A stretch of DNA of 64,000 nt from JAABVD01 sp965204545 (lineage in GTDB: Bacteria; Verrucomicrobiota; Verrucomicrobiia; Opitutales; UBA2995), in assembly GCA_965204545.1 (NCBI GenBank), contig CBDBFA010000003.1, positions 682,001 to 746,000 of the forward strand. Direction: 5' to 3'. Made by a program: the position numbers and the translations under genes. Position 1 is the first letter of the stretch; every line of letters begins with the position of its first letter. Below the pieces are notes generated by a model. It worked only from the letters and a program-made list of their open reading frames with translations. It was not told where the DNA came from and did not search any database. Positions 34,315 to 42,986 of the stretch are shown here, one piece after another.

Positions 34315-35853
34315 TTATTCCCACTCAATGGTACTGGGTGGTTTGGAACTGATATCGAGCACGACCCGGTTGACCCCCTTCACTTCGTTAATGATGCGGT
34401 TGGAAATCCGTTGCAGCAAGTTGTGCTCGAGGCCGACCCAATCGGCCGTCATGGCGTCGATGCTTTCAACGATTCTCAGGGCGATGACGTTGTCGTAGGT
34501 TCGTTCGTCTCCCATAACCCCCACCGTTCGGATGGGAAGAAATACGGCAAAGGACTGCCATACCTTGTAGTACATGTCCGCCTTTATCATTTCGTCCAAC
34601 AGGATGGCATCCGCCCGGCGCAAAATACGGAGCCGCTCCTCGGTTACCTCGCCAATCACCCGCACGGCCAGCCCCGGTCCGGGAAAGGGATGTCTCCAGA
34701 CCAGGCTTTTCGGCAATCCCAACTCTTCCCCGAGCTTTCTCACCTCATCCTTGAACAACTGGTTGAGCGGTTCGAGGATTTTTAATTTCATCCGTTTCGG
34801 CAATCCTCCCACATTGTGGTGACTCTTGATGAGCGCGGCGGGATTCCCGTCGATGGGAATGCTTTCGATGATGTCGGGATAAATGGTGCCTTGGGCCAGG
34901 AATTCGACTTCACCCATCTTTTCCACCTCTGCCTCAAACACTTCGATGAATGTGTTGCCGATTATTTTTCGTTTTTTCTCGGGATCCTCCACGCCTTTGA
35001 GACGGTTTAAAAAAGTATCCCGGGCATCCGCCACCACGAGATGGGCCTGCAGGTGCTCCTGGTAGAGTTTTTCCACTGCCGGGCGTTCCCTTTCCCGGAG
35101 CAACCCGTTGTCCACGAAAACGCAGGTCAACTGATTTCCAATTGCCTCATGGATGAGTTTTGCCGCAACGGAACTGTCCACCCCGCCACTGAGGCCCAAT
35201 ATGACCTTGCTCTTCCCCACCTTTTGTCGGATGGCCGCAATGGATGAATCGATGTAGCTGGCCATGTTCCAGTCACCCCGGAATTGGCAGATCCGGAAGA
35301 GGAAATTGCGAATGATGTCCGTTCCTCTCTCGGTGTGAAAAACCTCCGGGTGGAATTGCAAACCGTAAAATTGAAGCTGCGGGTTTTCCACGGCGGCGAA
35401 TTCGCTGTTTTCCGTTTTGGCGATGGAGACAAATCCGGGAGGTAGCCGGGTAAGTTTATCTCCGTGGGAGTTCCAGACCTGTATCCGCCGCGGTATTCCC
35501 TCGAACAAAGGGCTTTCCGAGGTTAACCGCAAGGCGCCCTTTCCATACTCGCGTTCCCGGCTGGGTTCGGCTTTTCCTCCGAGCAGATACCCCAGCAGTT
35601 GGATTCCGTAGCATATGCCCAAAATGGGCACACCGAGTTGGAAAATACCTCTATCGGGGAAGGGAGCTTTCTCGGCAAACACACTGGATGGACCTCCCGA
35701 CAGGATGATGCCCTTCACCCCTTCCTCCCTGAACGTGGCAGCGGAGGTGGAGAACGGATAAACCTTGGAGTAAACCTGACATTCTCTCAGTCGGCGGGCG
35801 ATTACCTGGGTGTATTGAGATCCGAAATCGAGAACAGCTACGACTTGGGCCAT
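34315..35853 (-). CDS. guaA: GMP synthase (glutamine-hydrolysing)
   Basis: Converts XMP to GMP using ATP and glutamine. 512 aa. The N-terminal class I amidotransferase has VLDFGSQYTQVIARR and the nucleophile in GICYGIQLLGY; the ATP pyrophosphatase loop is LGLSGGVDSSVAAKL; the C-terminal dimerisation domain ends in PPSTIEWE. It begins 2 nt after the small membrane zinc-ribbon gene, so it is transcribed with the ribosomal cluster. Confidence 0.97.
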   Translation of the reverse strand: MAQVVAVLDFGSQYTQVIARRLRECQVYSKVYPFSTSAATFREEGVKGIILSGGPSSVFAEKAPFPDRGIFQLGVPILGICYGIQLLGYLLGGKAEPSREREYGKGALRLTSESPLFEGIPRRIQVWNSHGDKLTRLPPGFVSIAKTENSEFAAVENPQLQFYGLQFHPEVFHTERGTDIIRNFLFRICQFRGDWNMASYIDSSIAAIRQKVGKSKVILGLSGGVDSSVAAKLIHEAIGNQLTCVFVDNGLLRERERPAVEKLYQEHLQAHLVVADARDTFLNRLKGVEDPEKKRKIIGNTFIEVFEAEVEKMGEVEFLAQGTIYPDIIESIPIDGNPAALIKSHHNVGGLPKRMKLKILEPLNQLFKDEVRKLGEELGLPKSLVWRHPFPGPGLAVRVIGEVTEERLRILRRADAILLDEMIKADMYYKVWQSFAVFLPIRTVGVMGDERTYDNVIALRIVESIDAMTADWVGLEHNLLQRISNRIINEVKGVNRVVLDISSKPPSTIEWE

Positions 35854-35855
35854 TT

Positions 35856-36098
35856 TTAATACTGGAGACGCGTGTTTTTAAATTCGCAGCGCGGGCATTG
35901 CGACTGCTTCAACCCCATCTTATCAGCGTAAATCTTGCCGCATTTTATACAATGGAAGACCGTTTTAGAGCGCTCCGAATGGTAGAATTGCTTATCGCGG
36001 TAATCGTAATATACCCACAACAGCAGAATGGACCCGATTCCGGCCATCAGGTAAATCAGGAAACCTGTACCGAGTGTAATGGGGATCATTTCAAACAC
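35856..36098 (-). CDS. Small membrane protein with a zinc ribbon
   Basis: 80 aa. One transmembrane helix at about residues 10-30 (LGTGFLIYLMAGIGSILLLW) followed by a cytoplasmic-looking tail with two CxxC pairs, CIKCGKIYAD and CPRCEFKN, forming a probable zinc ribbon. An internal Met at residue 4 could be the start. Not assignable to a characterised family. It is wedged between rplQ (44 nt) and guaA (2 nt). Confidence 0.7.
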   Translation of the reverse strand: MFEMIPITLGTGFLIYLMAGIGSILLLWVYYDYRDKQFYHSERSKTVFHCIKCGKIYADKMGLKQSQCPRCEFKNTRLQY

Positions 36099-36142
36099 AA
36101 ACGCACCGGTGGTTCAGGCGCGCCCTTCACCGTCGCTCCTTC

Positions 36143-36565
36143 CTACTGGGTTTTTCCCGTTTTCCCGGCCTGTTGCCCGGTCCTCCTTTTTTTGGTGTAC
36201 CCTTCATCAGAGGCGGGAATGAGTTCAATAAGCGCCATTTCGGCAGCATCCCCGACACGCCTGCCCAGTTTGTAAATGCGGGTGTAACCGCCCGGGCGGT
36301 CTTTGAACTCGGATGCTTTTTCGTTGAAGAGGATTTGCACCGCTCTCTTGTTGCGTAGGCGGGAGAAAACGATCCGGCGGTCGGCCAGGGTCCCCCTCTT
36401 TCCCCGTGTGATTAATTTTTCCACAAAAGGACGTAGGGCTTTGGCCTTGGCCAGGGTGGTCTCTATGCGACCTTCCACGATCAAGGCACAGCCGAGATTG
36501 GCCATAAGAGCCAATCGGTGGGCTTTTTTTACCCCCAATAAATGTCTGTGCTTTAAATGGCGCAT
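36143..36565 (-). CDS. rplQ: Large ribosomal subunit protein bL17
   Basis: 140 aa. The N-terminus MRHLKHRHLLGVKKAHR is close to the family MRHRK start; LITRGKRGTLADRR and YTRIYKLGRRVGDAAEMALIEL are the conserved core. Last gene of the alpha cluster, 21 nt after rpoA. The C-terminal 20 residues are a basic extension. Confidence 0.97.
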   Translation of the reverse strand: MRHLKHRHLLGVKKAHRLALMANLGCALIVEGRIETTLAKAKALRPFVEKLITRGKRGTLADRRIVFSRLRNKRAVQILFNEKASEFKDRPGGYTRIYKLGRRVGDAAEMALIELIPASDEGYTKKRRTGQQAGKTGKTQ

Positions 36566-36586
36566 TTTGATCGGTAGGCAGGCGAC

Positions 36587-37585
36587 CTAGTCCATCCGGG
36601 CATCGAGCAGGCGCTCGTCGATCTTCATTCCCAAAGACAGGCCCTGTTGTTCCAACTTGGCTTTTATTTCATTGAGGGACTTTTTGCCAAAGTTGCGGTA
36701 CTTGAGCATTTCCTGCTCCGATTTCATGGCTAATTCGCCCACGGTGGTTATGTTGGCGTTATTCAGGCAATTGGCCGCGCGCACGGAGAGTTCGATTTCG
36801 TTCACACTCATATTGAGCAGCTTTCGCAGCTTGTTTTGCTCCTCGCTCACCTCGGCCCCCGCCACTTCAAACTCGACCGATTCCTCGGATACGGCGTCGA
36901 ATACGTCGAGGTGATGTTTGAGAATGGAAGCGGCGTGCTTCAGCGCGTCATCCGGTGAGATCCGGCCGTCCGTGGACACTTCCAGTATCAACTTGTCGTA
37001 GTCGGTCATTTGGCCCACCCGGGTATTTTCCACGCTGTATTTTACCAACCGCACCGGGCTGTAAAGACAATCTATCGGGATCACTCCGATGGGATCCTCT
37101 TCGGATTTGTTCTCCTCCCCGGGAACGTAGCCGCGCCCCACTTTGACTTCCAACTCGGCCAGAATCCGCCGCTCCTTGTCCAGGGTGCAGATGACCTGAT
37201 CCGGATTGACAACCTCTATGTTGGAATCGGGCTGAATATCGGCCGCGGTGACCGGTCCTACCTTGGTGACATCGAGAATCAAACTGACCGGTTCGCGCTT
37301 GTGATTGATCAACAGGATCTTCTTCAGGTTGAGCACCACATCGGTGATGTCTTCGACCACTCCATCGAGGCTTTGGAATTCGTGATCTACTCCTTCGATT
37401 TTGACCGAGGAAATAGCGGCGCCCTCGATGGAACTCAGCAGCACCCGGCGCAGAGAGTTGCCGATGGTGTGCCCATATCCACCTTCAAAGGGCTCGGCGA
37501 TAAACTTGGAATACGTTTCCGTAGCTGTTTCTTCGTCCTTGGCCAGTCGGTTGGGTAGTTCGAATATTCTTAATCTTGTAACCAT
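36587..37585 (-). CDS. rpoA: DNA-directed RNA polymerase subunit alpha
   Basis: 332 aa. N-terminal dimerisation domain with FEGGYGHTIGNSLRRVLLSS; linker; C-terminal domain with LSVRAANCLNNANITTVGEL and the YRNFGKKSLNEIKAKL helix-hairpin-helix that contacts UP elements and activators. Follows rpsD by 38 nt. Confidence 0.98.
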   Translation of the reverse strand: MVTRLRIFELPNRLAKDEETATETYSKFIAEPFEGGYGHTIGNSLRRVLLSSIEGAAISSVKIEGVDHEFQSLDGVVEDITDVVLNLKKILLINHKREPVSLILDVTKVGPVTAADIQPDSNIEVVNPDQVICTLDKERRILAELEVKVGRGYVPGEENKSEEDPIGVIPIDCLYSPVRLVKYSVENTRVGQMTDYDKLILEVSTDGRISPDDALKHAASILKHHLDVFDAVSEESVEFEVAGAEVSEEQNKLRKLLNMSVNEIELSVRAANCLNNANITTVGELAMKSEQEMLKYRNFGKKSLNEIKAKLEQQGLSLGMKIDERLLDARMD

Positions 37586-37623
37586 GATCTGCCGGAGGTA
37601 AAATTAAACTCTAGATGCGAGTA

Positions 37624-38232
37624 TCAGCGGCTGTAAAACTCGACGATGAGCTGTTCATTGATGCCCACTTCGATTTCTTCGCGGGTGGGCAAGCGAAGGA
37701 TTTTTCCTTTGAAAGTATCTTCCGAAAGCGAGGCCCACTCGGGGATGAGGCGGGCCCTTGTTTCATCCAAAGCCCGGGTGGCCAATTGTTTGGAGGACGT
37801 CGCGTCTTTGACCTCTATCTCGTCACCGGGTGAAACCCGGAAACTGGGGATATCCACTTTCCTGCCGTTGACCAGGATGTGTCCATGATTGACGAACTGC
37901 CGGGCGGCGGAACGCGTCTTGGCCAGGTTCATGCGGTAAATCACGTTATCCAGCCGGGTTTCCAGAAGCTGTAAAAATACTTCACCCGTCACACCGCCGG
38001 CCCTTTTTGCCTGTTGGAAGGTGCGGCGGAATTGTTTTTCCGTCATTCCGTAGGTGTAGCGGAGCTTTTGCTTCTCCGCCAAACCGATGGAGTACTCGCT
38101 TTGCTTGCGGCGCATTCGCGAGCCGTGCGACCCGGGGGGATAGTTTTTGCGTTCAAAAGCCTTGTTCGGCGGAAAAATCGCCATACCGAACCGGCGATTG
38201 ATGCGAGTAGTGGGACCTGTGTAACGAGCCAT
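37624..38232 (-). CDS. rpsD: Small ribosomal subunit protein uS4
   Basis: 202 aa from the ATG at 38232 (MARYTGPTTRINRRFG); 17 upstream in-frame residues are rejected. The S4 RNA-binding domain is LETRLDNVIYRMNLAKTR and HGHILVNGRK. The N-terminus lacks the CxxC zinc pairs, so it is the zinc-free form. In E. coli S4 represses its own operon; whether it does so here is not visible. Confidence 0.97.
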   Translation of the reverse strand: MARYTGPTTRINRRFGMAIFPPNKAFERKNYPPGSHGSRMRRKQSEYSIGLAEKQKLRYTYGMTEKQFRRTFQQAKRAGGVTGEVFLQLLETRLDNVIYRMNLAKTRSAARQFVNHGHILVNGRKVDIPSFRVSPGDEIEVKDATSSKQLATRALDETRARLIPEWASLSEDTFKGKILRLPTREEIEVGINEQLIVEFYSR

Positions 38233-38252
38233 ACCAGAAATAAATCGATCGA

Positions 38253-38867
38253 TTATACGCGACGACGCTTTGGCGGGCGGCAACCATTGTGCGGAACAGG
38301 CGTTTTGTCGACAATGGCCAGCACGATCACCCCGAGCGCTTGTAAAGCGCGAACAGCGGAGTCACGTCCCAGACCGGGACCCTTCAGATGGACTTTTACC
38401 TCCTTGAGCCCATGCGCCATGGCGGCCCGGGCCGCATCCTGCGTCACTACCTGAGCTGCATAAGCGGTAGATTTGCGGGAACCGCGGAAATTGCATTTTC
38501 CAGCCGAACTCCAGGAAATAACGTTACCCCTAGTGTCAGTAACGGTCACCTTGGTGTTGTTGAAGGTGGCCACTACATGCACCACCCCGGAAGTTATATT
38601 CTTGCTCCCCTTGGCGCGGCGAATTTTTGCCCCGGCCAATTCGTCCTTGAGGAGATCCGCGATGGTGGTGTCTTTCTTTTTTTCACCTTCCTTCTCCTTG
38701 GCTTGATCCGGGGGTTTGGATTCTTTTCCGGAAACCTTTTTGCCTTCGGTTTCCTGGGAAGGGATTTCCTTGGAAACCACTTCCTCATCCTTTTTCTTTG
38801 CCGTCGCCTGGAGGGGTTCCTGGGCCGGTTCAGCCTTATTTTCCCCCGAATTTTCCTCTTTGCTCAT
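38253..38867 (-). CDS. rpsK: Small ribosomal subunit protein uS11 with long N-terminal extension
   Basis: 204 aa against about 130 in most bacteria. The S11 core starts at about residue 85: NITSGVVHVVATFNNTKVTVTD would be its first strand pair, and it ends PVPHNGCRPPKRRRV as usual. Residues 1-80 are a Lys/Glu/Pro-rich, probably disordered stretch (KKKDEEVVSKEIPSQETE). The start is the ATG at 38867, 11 nt after rpsM; even longer frames upstream run into rpsM and are not used. Confidence 0.95.
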   Translation of the reverse strand: MSKEENSGENKAEPAQEPLQATAKKKDEEVVSKEIPSQETEGKKVSGKESKPPDQAKEKEGEKKKDTTIADLLKDELAGAKIRRAKGSKNITSGVVHVVATFNNTKVTVTDTRGNVISWSSAGKCNFRGSRKSTAYAAQVVTQDAARAAMAHGLKEVKVHLKGPGLGRDSAVRALQALGVIVLAIVDKTPVPHNGCRPPKRRRV

Positions 38868-38878
38868 AGTCAATACAA

Positions 38879-39253
38879 CTACCTTTTGGAAACGACACCG
38901 ACGGTCTTGCGGGCCCCTTTGCGAGTGCGGGCGTTGGTGTTGGTCCGTTGACCGCGGACGGGAAGCCCCCGGCGATGACGCAAACCTCGGTAGCATTGGA
39001 TGGCCTGCAGTCGTTTGAGATTGGCCGCGACGTCCCGCCTCAAATCCCCTTCGATCATCCATTGGTTCTTCACGATGACTTCCGATATCCGGTTCATTTC
39101 CTCTTCTTTCAACTCATGGGACCGCATGGAGGGGTCCATCCCAAGAGTCTCGACGATCTGGTCTGCACGGGTTGGTCCGATGCCGTAAATATAGCGAAGC
39201 GCAAAAGCAATTCGCTTATTATTAGGTATTTCTACGCCAAGTAGCCTAGGCAT
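38879..39253 (-). CDS. rpsM: Small ribosomal subunit protein uS13
   Basis: 124 aa. LLGVEIPNNKRIAFALRYIY, then the helix-hairpin-helix GIGPTRADQIVE, CYRGLRHRRGLPVRGQRT and a basic KGARKTVGVVSKR tail. Contacts the 30S head and the large subunit. First gene of the alpha cluster; a possible promoter lies in the 63-nt gap after map. Confidence 0.98.
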   Translation of the reverse strand: MPRLLGVEIPNNKRIAFALRYIYGIGPTRADQIVETLGMDPSMRSHELKEEEMNRISEVIVKNQWMIEGDLRRDVAANLKRLQAIQCYRGLRHRRGLPVRGQRTNTNARTRKGARKTVGVVSKR

Positions 39254-39273
39254 GCGGGATCAATGATGAAATT

Positions 39274-39302
39274 TGTGAAAAGTGGCCAAAATAACAAGTC
39301 AA
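39274..39302 (-). promoter_or_regulatory. Possible promoter before rpsM
   Basis: On the minus strand TTGACT (39297-39302) is followed after 17 nt by TTCACA, a poor -10. The 63-nt gap between map and rpsM is AT-rich compared with its surroundings. It could provide extra transcription of the alpha cluster. Confidence 0.3.
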
Positions 39303-39316
39303 GTCCTTTTGAAAAG

Positions 39317-40084
39317 CTATTTTTTAGATAAAGTTAAAATTTCGGGACCGTTTTTCGTTATCAAAACGGTGTGCTCGAAATGGGCCGATGGTTTTCCATC
39401 CAGGGTTACCGCAGTCCAACCGTCCTCGGCTACTTTCACCTCGTGATTTCCCAGGTTTACCATGGGTTCGATGGCCAGGGTCATTCCGGCTTTCAAGCGG
39501 TCGCCTTTGCCCTTTCTGCCGTGATTGGGGATTTGGGGAGCTTCGTGCATGGACCTGCCCACGCCATGGCCGACAAATTCCCGCACGATGGAAAGCCCGC
39601 GGGTTTCCACGAAGGTCTGCACGGCATGGGATATATCCCCCACCCGGCTGCCGTCCCTGGCAAAGGAAATTGCATAGCTGAGGGCATCCCGGGTGGTCTC
39701 CACCAAGTGCCGCACCTCGGGCGAAACATCCCCCACCATAACGGTCCGGGCATTGTCCCCAATGAAACCATTATAGGAAATGACAACATCCAGGGAAACC
39801 AGGTCGCCCGAGCGAATGGTGCGCCGAAGAGAGCCGATGCCGTGGACGACCTCGTCATTGACCGAGACGCAGATGTAACCCGGATAGATCCGGCTGCCGT
39901 TTTTGTAATTGTGGCAGGCGCTGGTGGCGCCTGATTCCCGGATAAATCGTTTTCCCGCCTGGTCCAGGTCATAGGTATTCACCCCCGGAACGACCAATTC
40001 CACAACGCGGTCCAGCACGGTGGCCGCTATTCGGCAGGCCCGCCGCATCTGTTCGACTTCGTAGCTGTTCTTGATGGGTATCAT
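39317..40084 (-). CDS. map: Methionine aminopeptidase, type I
   Basis: Removes the initiator Met from nascent proteins. 255 aa. Metal ligands lie in SLDVVISYNGFIGDNART (two Asp), FVGHGVGRSMHEAP (His) and LAIEPMVNLG (Glu); the substrate His is in VNDEVVHGIGS. Between secY and rpsM, as in many bacteria, but infA and rpmJ which often follow it are absent here. Confidence 0.97.
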   Translation of the reverse strand: MIPIKNSYEVEQMRRACRIAATVLDRVVELVVPGVNTYDLDQAGKRFIRESGATSACHNYKNGSRIYPGYICVSVNDEVVHGIGSLRRTIRSGDLVSLDVVISYNGFIGDNARTVMVGDVSPEVRHLVETTRDALSYAISFARDGSRVGDISHAVQTFVETRGLSIVREFVGHGVGRSMHEAPQIPNHGRKGKGDRLKAGMTLAIEPMVNLGNHEVKVAEDGWTAVTLDGKPSAHFEHTVLITKNGPEILTLSKK

Positions 40085-40118
40085 GGAGTGGGAAAAACAA
40101 AATATGGCCGGCCATTCC

Positions 40119-41624
40119 TCATAGAACCCAGGACCGCAGAACCCAGGAAACGATACCTACCAGGAAGATCCCGCCCAATACCACCATGAGGGGTCCGATA
40201 TTCTTCAACTGTCCCGTGGAAGCGATTTGACGACGGGCCCTGGCCGGGCTGCGTCCACGAATGCGTCCCTTTTTCATGAAGCCATCGTAGTGGCGCTGCA
40301 GCAGATAGGTCTCAATCCTTTGCAGCAGGTCCAGCAATACACCCACAGTAATCAACATCCCGGTCCCACCAAAGAAGTTGGAAATCTGGAAGGGAACATT
40401 GTAGGCGAACAGGAGAATGTCCGGAAAAACCGCAATAATGGTCAGGAAAACCGCCCCGGCAAAGGTCAGACGGGTCATGATGAAATCGAGAAACTTCGCT
40501 GTCGGCTCCCCCGGACGCACCCCGGGAATATACCCTCCGTATTTTTTCAGATCATCCGCAATCTGAATGGGTTTGAACATGACGGATACCCAGAAATAGC
40601 TGAAAAGGAGGATCAGCATTCCAAATATGAAATAATAACTGGCCGTTCCCTGATTGAACCAGGCGGACATACTGCTGAAAAAACTGAGGTTCTCGCTACT
40701 TGCTCCAAGGTAGGAAAAAATTTGTTGTGGAAAGAGCAGGATGGCGCTGGCAAAGATGACCGGCATCACACCGGAGTAATTCACCTTGAGGGGAAGAAAC
40801 GAGGTCTGCCCGCCGTAGACCTTGCGCCCGACCACCCGCTTGGCGTACTGCACGGGAATTTTTCGCATGGCCTGGATAACCGCCACCAGCCCCGCCGTCA
40901 CGACCATCAGCAAAATCAACATGACAGCCAGTTGGGGGACCTCGATCCGACTGGTGCCAACGGGCGCAAATACCAGGCGGTAAAGGGTAGCCAACGCCCC
41001 CGGAAGATCGGCCACAATGCCCACCGTAATCAATAAGGATACCCCGTTCCCGATTCCGTTTTGGGTGATTTGCTCCCCCAACCACATCAGGATGATGGTG
41101 CCTGTAGTTAAAATGATAACGGCGCTGAAGAAAAACCAGAGACTGTCGCTCAGGATAATCGGACTGTAAATGCGCTGATCGAATCCGGAAAACAGACTCT
41201 GGGGGTTTTTCAACCCCATGATCATCAGCGTTCCCTGGACCAGGCAGATGAGCACCGTTGCGTAGCGCGTGTATTGGGTTATTTTTTGGCGTCCCACGTC
41301 CCCTTCACGGGACAATCGGGCCAGGCTCGGCACTACCGCCGTCATCAACTGGAAAATAATGGAGGCCGAGATATAGGGCATGATCCCCAGGGCAAATACC
41401 GCTCCTTTCAAAAGGGCACCCCCCGTAAACATATTGTAGAGCCCGAGCATGCCACCACCTCCCGCCGCGGTTTGGTCGGCAAAAAATTCCTGCAGAGGAG
41501 CGGGATTGATTCCCGGGATGGGGATGTTGGCGCCGATGCGCGCCACAAACAGGAGGGACAAGGTGTAGAACAGCTTGTTGCGCAGATCCGGGATCTTGAA
41601 GCTATTGGAAAAAGCGGAGAGCAT
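40119..41624 (-). CDS. secY: Preprotein translocase subunit SecY
   Basis: Core channel of the Sec translocon. 501 aa, about 55 longer than E. coli SecY. The ten usual membrane helices can be followed from NKLFYTLSLLFVARIGANIP through GGTGMLITVGVLLDLLQRIE. After the normal end of the family (RHYDGFMKKGRIRGR) there are 43 more residues with a strongly hydrophobic stretch, PLMVVLGGIFLVGIVSWVL, a likely eleventh helix. Lies 24 nt after rplO. Confidence 0.97.
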   Translation of the reverse strand: MLSAFSNSFKIPDLRNKLFYTLSLLFVARIGANIPIPGINPAPLQEFFADQTAAGGGGMLGLYNMFTGGALLKGAVFALGIMPYISASIIFQLMTAVVPSLARLSREGDVGRQKITQYTRYATVLICLVQGTLMIMGLKNPQSLFSGFDQRIYSPIILSDSLWFFFSAVIILTTGTIILMWLGEQITQNGIGNGVSLLITVGIVADLPGALATLYRLVFAPVGTSRIEVPQLAVMLILLMVVTAGLVAVIQAMRKIPVQYAKRVVGRKVYGGQTSFLPLKVNYSGVMPVIFASAILLFPQQIFSYLGASSENLSFFSSMSAWFNQGTASYYFIFGMLILLFSYFWVSVMFKPIQIADDLKKYGGYIPGVRPGEPTAKFLDFIMTRLTFAGAVFLTIIAVFPDILLFAYNVPFQISNFFGGTGMLITVGVLLDLLQRIETYLLQRHYDGFMKKGRIRGRSPARARRQIASTGQLKNIGPLMVVLGGIFLVGIVSWVLRSWVL

Positions 41625-41648
41625 CTGCTGTGGAGTGAAGGTATAGGA

Positions 41649-42095
41649 TCAACTGAGCAGAACCGCTTGCCCACCGGCCTTTTCTATCTTTGCTTTGGCC
41701 GTGGCGGAAAATTTATGGGCGCTTACCTTGTAAGCTTTTTCAACTTCTCCCGTTCCCAGGATTTTGATGGCCTTGGCTCCGGCCCGCAACAACCCGGCAT
41801 TGGCCAGGTTTTCAGGAGTGGCATCGGTCTCATCGCCCAGTTTGGACAGGTCTCCCACGTTGACGACTTCATAACGCTTGGTGAATTGCGCGTTGTTGAA
41901 ACCGCGTCGGGGAAGCTTGCGGTAGAGGGGAATTTGCCCCCCTTCAAATCCGAGAGGGATGCTTCCACCGCTGCGGGATTTTGTGCCTCCATGCCCCCTT
42001 CCGCAGGTTTTACCCCGTCCGGAACCCTCCCCTTGACCCAGGCGCTTCCTCCGGTGGGTAGCCCCCTGTGTATTGGAAAGTTGGTGCAGTCTCAT
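41649..42095 (-). CDS. rplO: Large ribosomal subunit protein uL15
   Basis: 148 aa. Glycine/arginine-rich N-terminal arm (RRKRLGQGEGSGRGKTCGRG, GHGGTKSRSG) that threads into 23S rRNA, then the globular domain with IKILGTGEVEKAYKVSAHKF. It follows rpsE directly after 17 nt; the rpmD gene that normally separates them is missing. Confidence 0.97.
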   Translation of the reverse strand: MRLHQLSNTQGATHRRKRLGQGEGSGRGKTCGRGHGGTKSRSGGSIPLGFEGGQIPLYRKLPRRGFNNAQFTKRYEVVNVGDLSKLGDETDATPENLANAGLLRAGAKAIKILGTGEVEKAYKVSAHKFSATAKAKIEKAGGQAVLLS

Positions 42096-42112
42096 TTCGT
42101 TGGTCTCCTCGA

Positions 42113-42592
42113 TTATTCCGCGGCGCGGAGTTGGGCAATTTGTTTTTTGGAACGGAGCTTTTTCAGCCCGGCCATGGTGGCGTTGATCATGGCCCGTTGA
42201 TTATTCGATCTCAGAGACTTGGTGAGCACGTTTTTGACCCCCACCGCCTCCAAAACGGCGCGGACACTTCCACCCGCAATTACCCCGGTTCCGGGGGATG
42301 CCGGGCGCAGCAAGACTTTACCGCCATCGGACTCCCCCACCACCTGGTGGGGAATGGTGTCATCGCGCAATTGAATGAAAACCATATTCTTGCGGGCCTT
42401 TTCCGTGCCTTTGCGAATCGCTTCGGGAACCTCCTTGGCCTTGCCGAGACCCACTCCCACTCGGCCGTTGCGATCCCCGCTCACCACGAGGGAGGAAAAA
42501 CTGAAACGCCGCCCGCCTTTGACCACTTTGGCACAACGGTTTATATGAACGACCTTGTCGAAAAATTCAGGGGCCTCTTGTTCGATAGCCAT
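42113..42592 (-). CDS. rpsE: Small ribosomal subunit protein uS5
   Basis: 159 aa. FFDKVVHINRCAKVVKGGRR, FSSLVVSGDRNGRVGVGLGK and the conserved GTGVIAGGSVRAVLEAVGV are visible. Part of the decoding-fidelity region of the 30S subunit. 15 nt after rplR. Confidence 0.98.
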   Translation of the reverse strand: MAIEQEAPEFFDKVVHINRCAKVVKGGRRFSFSSLVVSGDRNGRVGVGLGKAKEVPEAIRKGTEKARKNMVFIQLRDDTIPHQVVGESDGGKVLLRPASPGTGVIAGGSVRAVLEAVGVKNVLTKSLRSNNQRAMINATMAGLKKLRSKKQIAQLRAAE

Positions 42593-42607
42593 AGGGTCTC
42601 TCGGAGA

Positions 42608-42970
42608 TTAAAATTTAAGTCCGCCCTCCCGAGCGGCTTCGGCAAAAGCTTTGACGCAACCGTGGTAGAGTCGACCGCTACGATCGAAAACCACGGCATC
42701 AATTCCGGCTTTCTTGGATTTTTCCGCAACGATTCGGCCAATCTCTACCGCGCCTTGGCGATTTGCCCTGATCGATTTTTTCCTCAACTCCTTGTCCAGG
42801 GAAGACACGTAGACGAGGGTCCTGCCAACTTCGTCGTCGATGACCTGACCGTAGACGTGCTTGTTGCTGAAATGGACTGCAAGCCGGGGTTGGCCGGCGC
42901 TACCCGCTATTTTCTTGCGGATGCGCCAACGGCGCTTCTGCTTCAGTAAAATTTTCTTTTTTACCTTCAT
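42608..42970 (-). CDS. rplR: Large ribosomal subunit protein uL18
   Basis: 120 aa from the ATG at 42970, which has GGAAG just upstream and lies 16 nt after rplF; a longer open frame would overlap rplF. KQKRRWRIRKKIAGSAGQPR and the C-terminal VVFDRSGRLYHGCVKAFAEA are the conserved 5S-rRNA-binding parts. Confidence 0.97.
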   Translation of the reverse strand: MKVKKKILLKQKRRWRIRKKIAGSAGQPRLAVHFSNKHVYGQVIDDEVGRTLVYVSSLDKELRKKSIRANRQGAVEIGRIVAEKSKKAGIDAVVFDRSGRLYHGCVKAFAEAAREGGLKF

Positions 42971-42986
42971 TTCACTTCCTTCCGGG

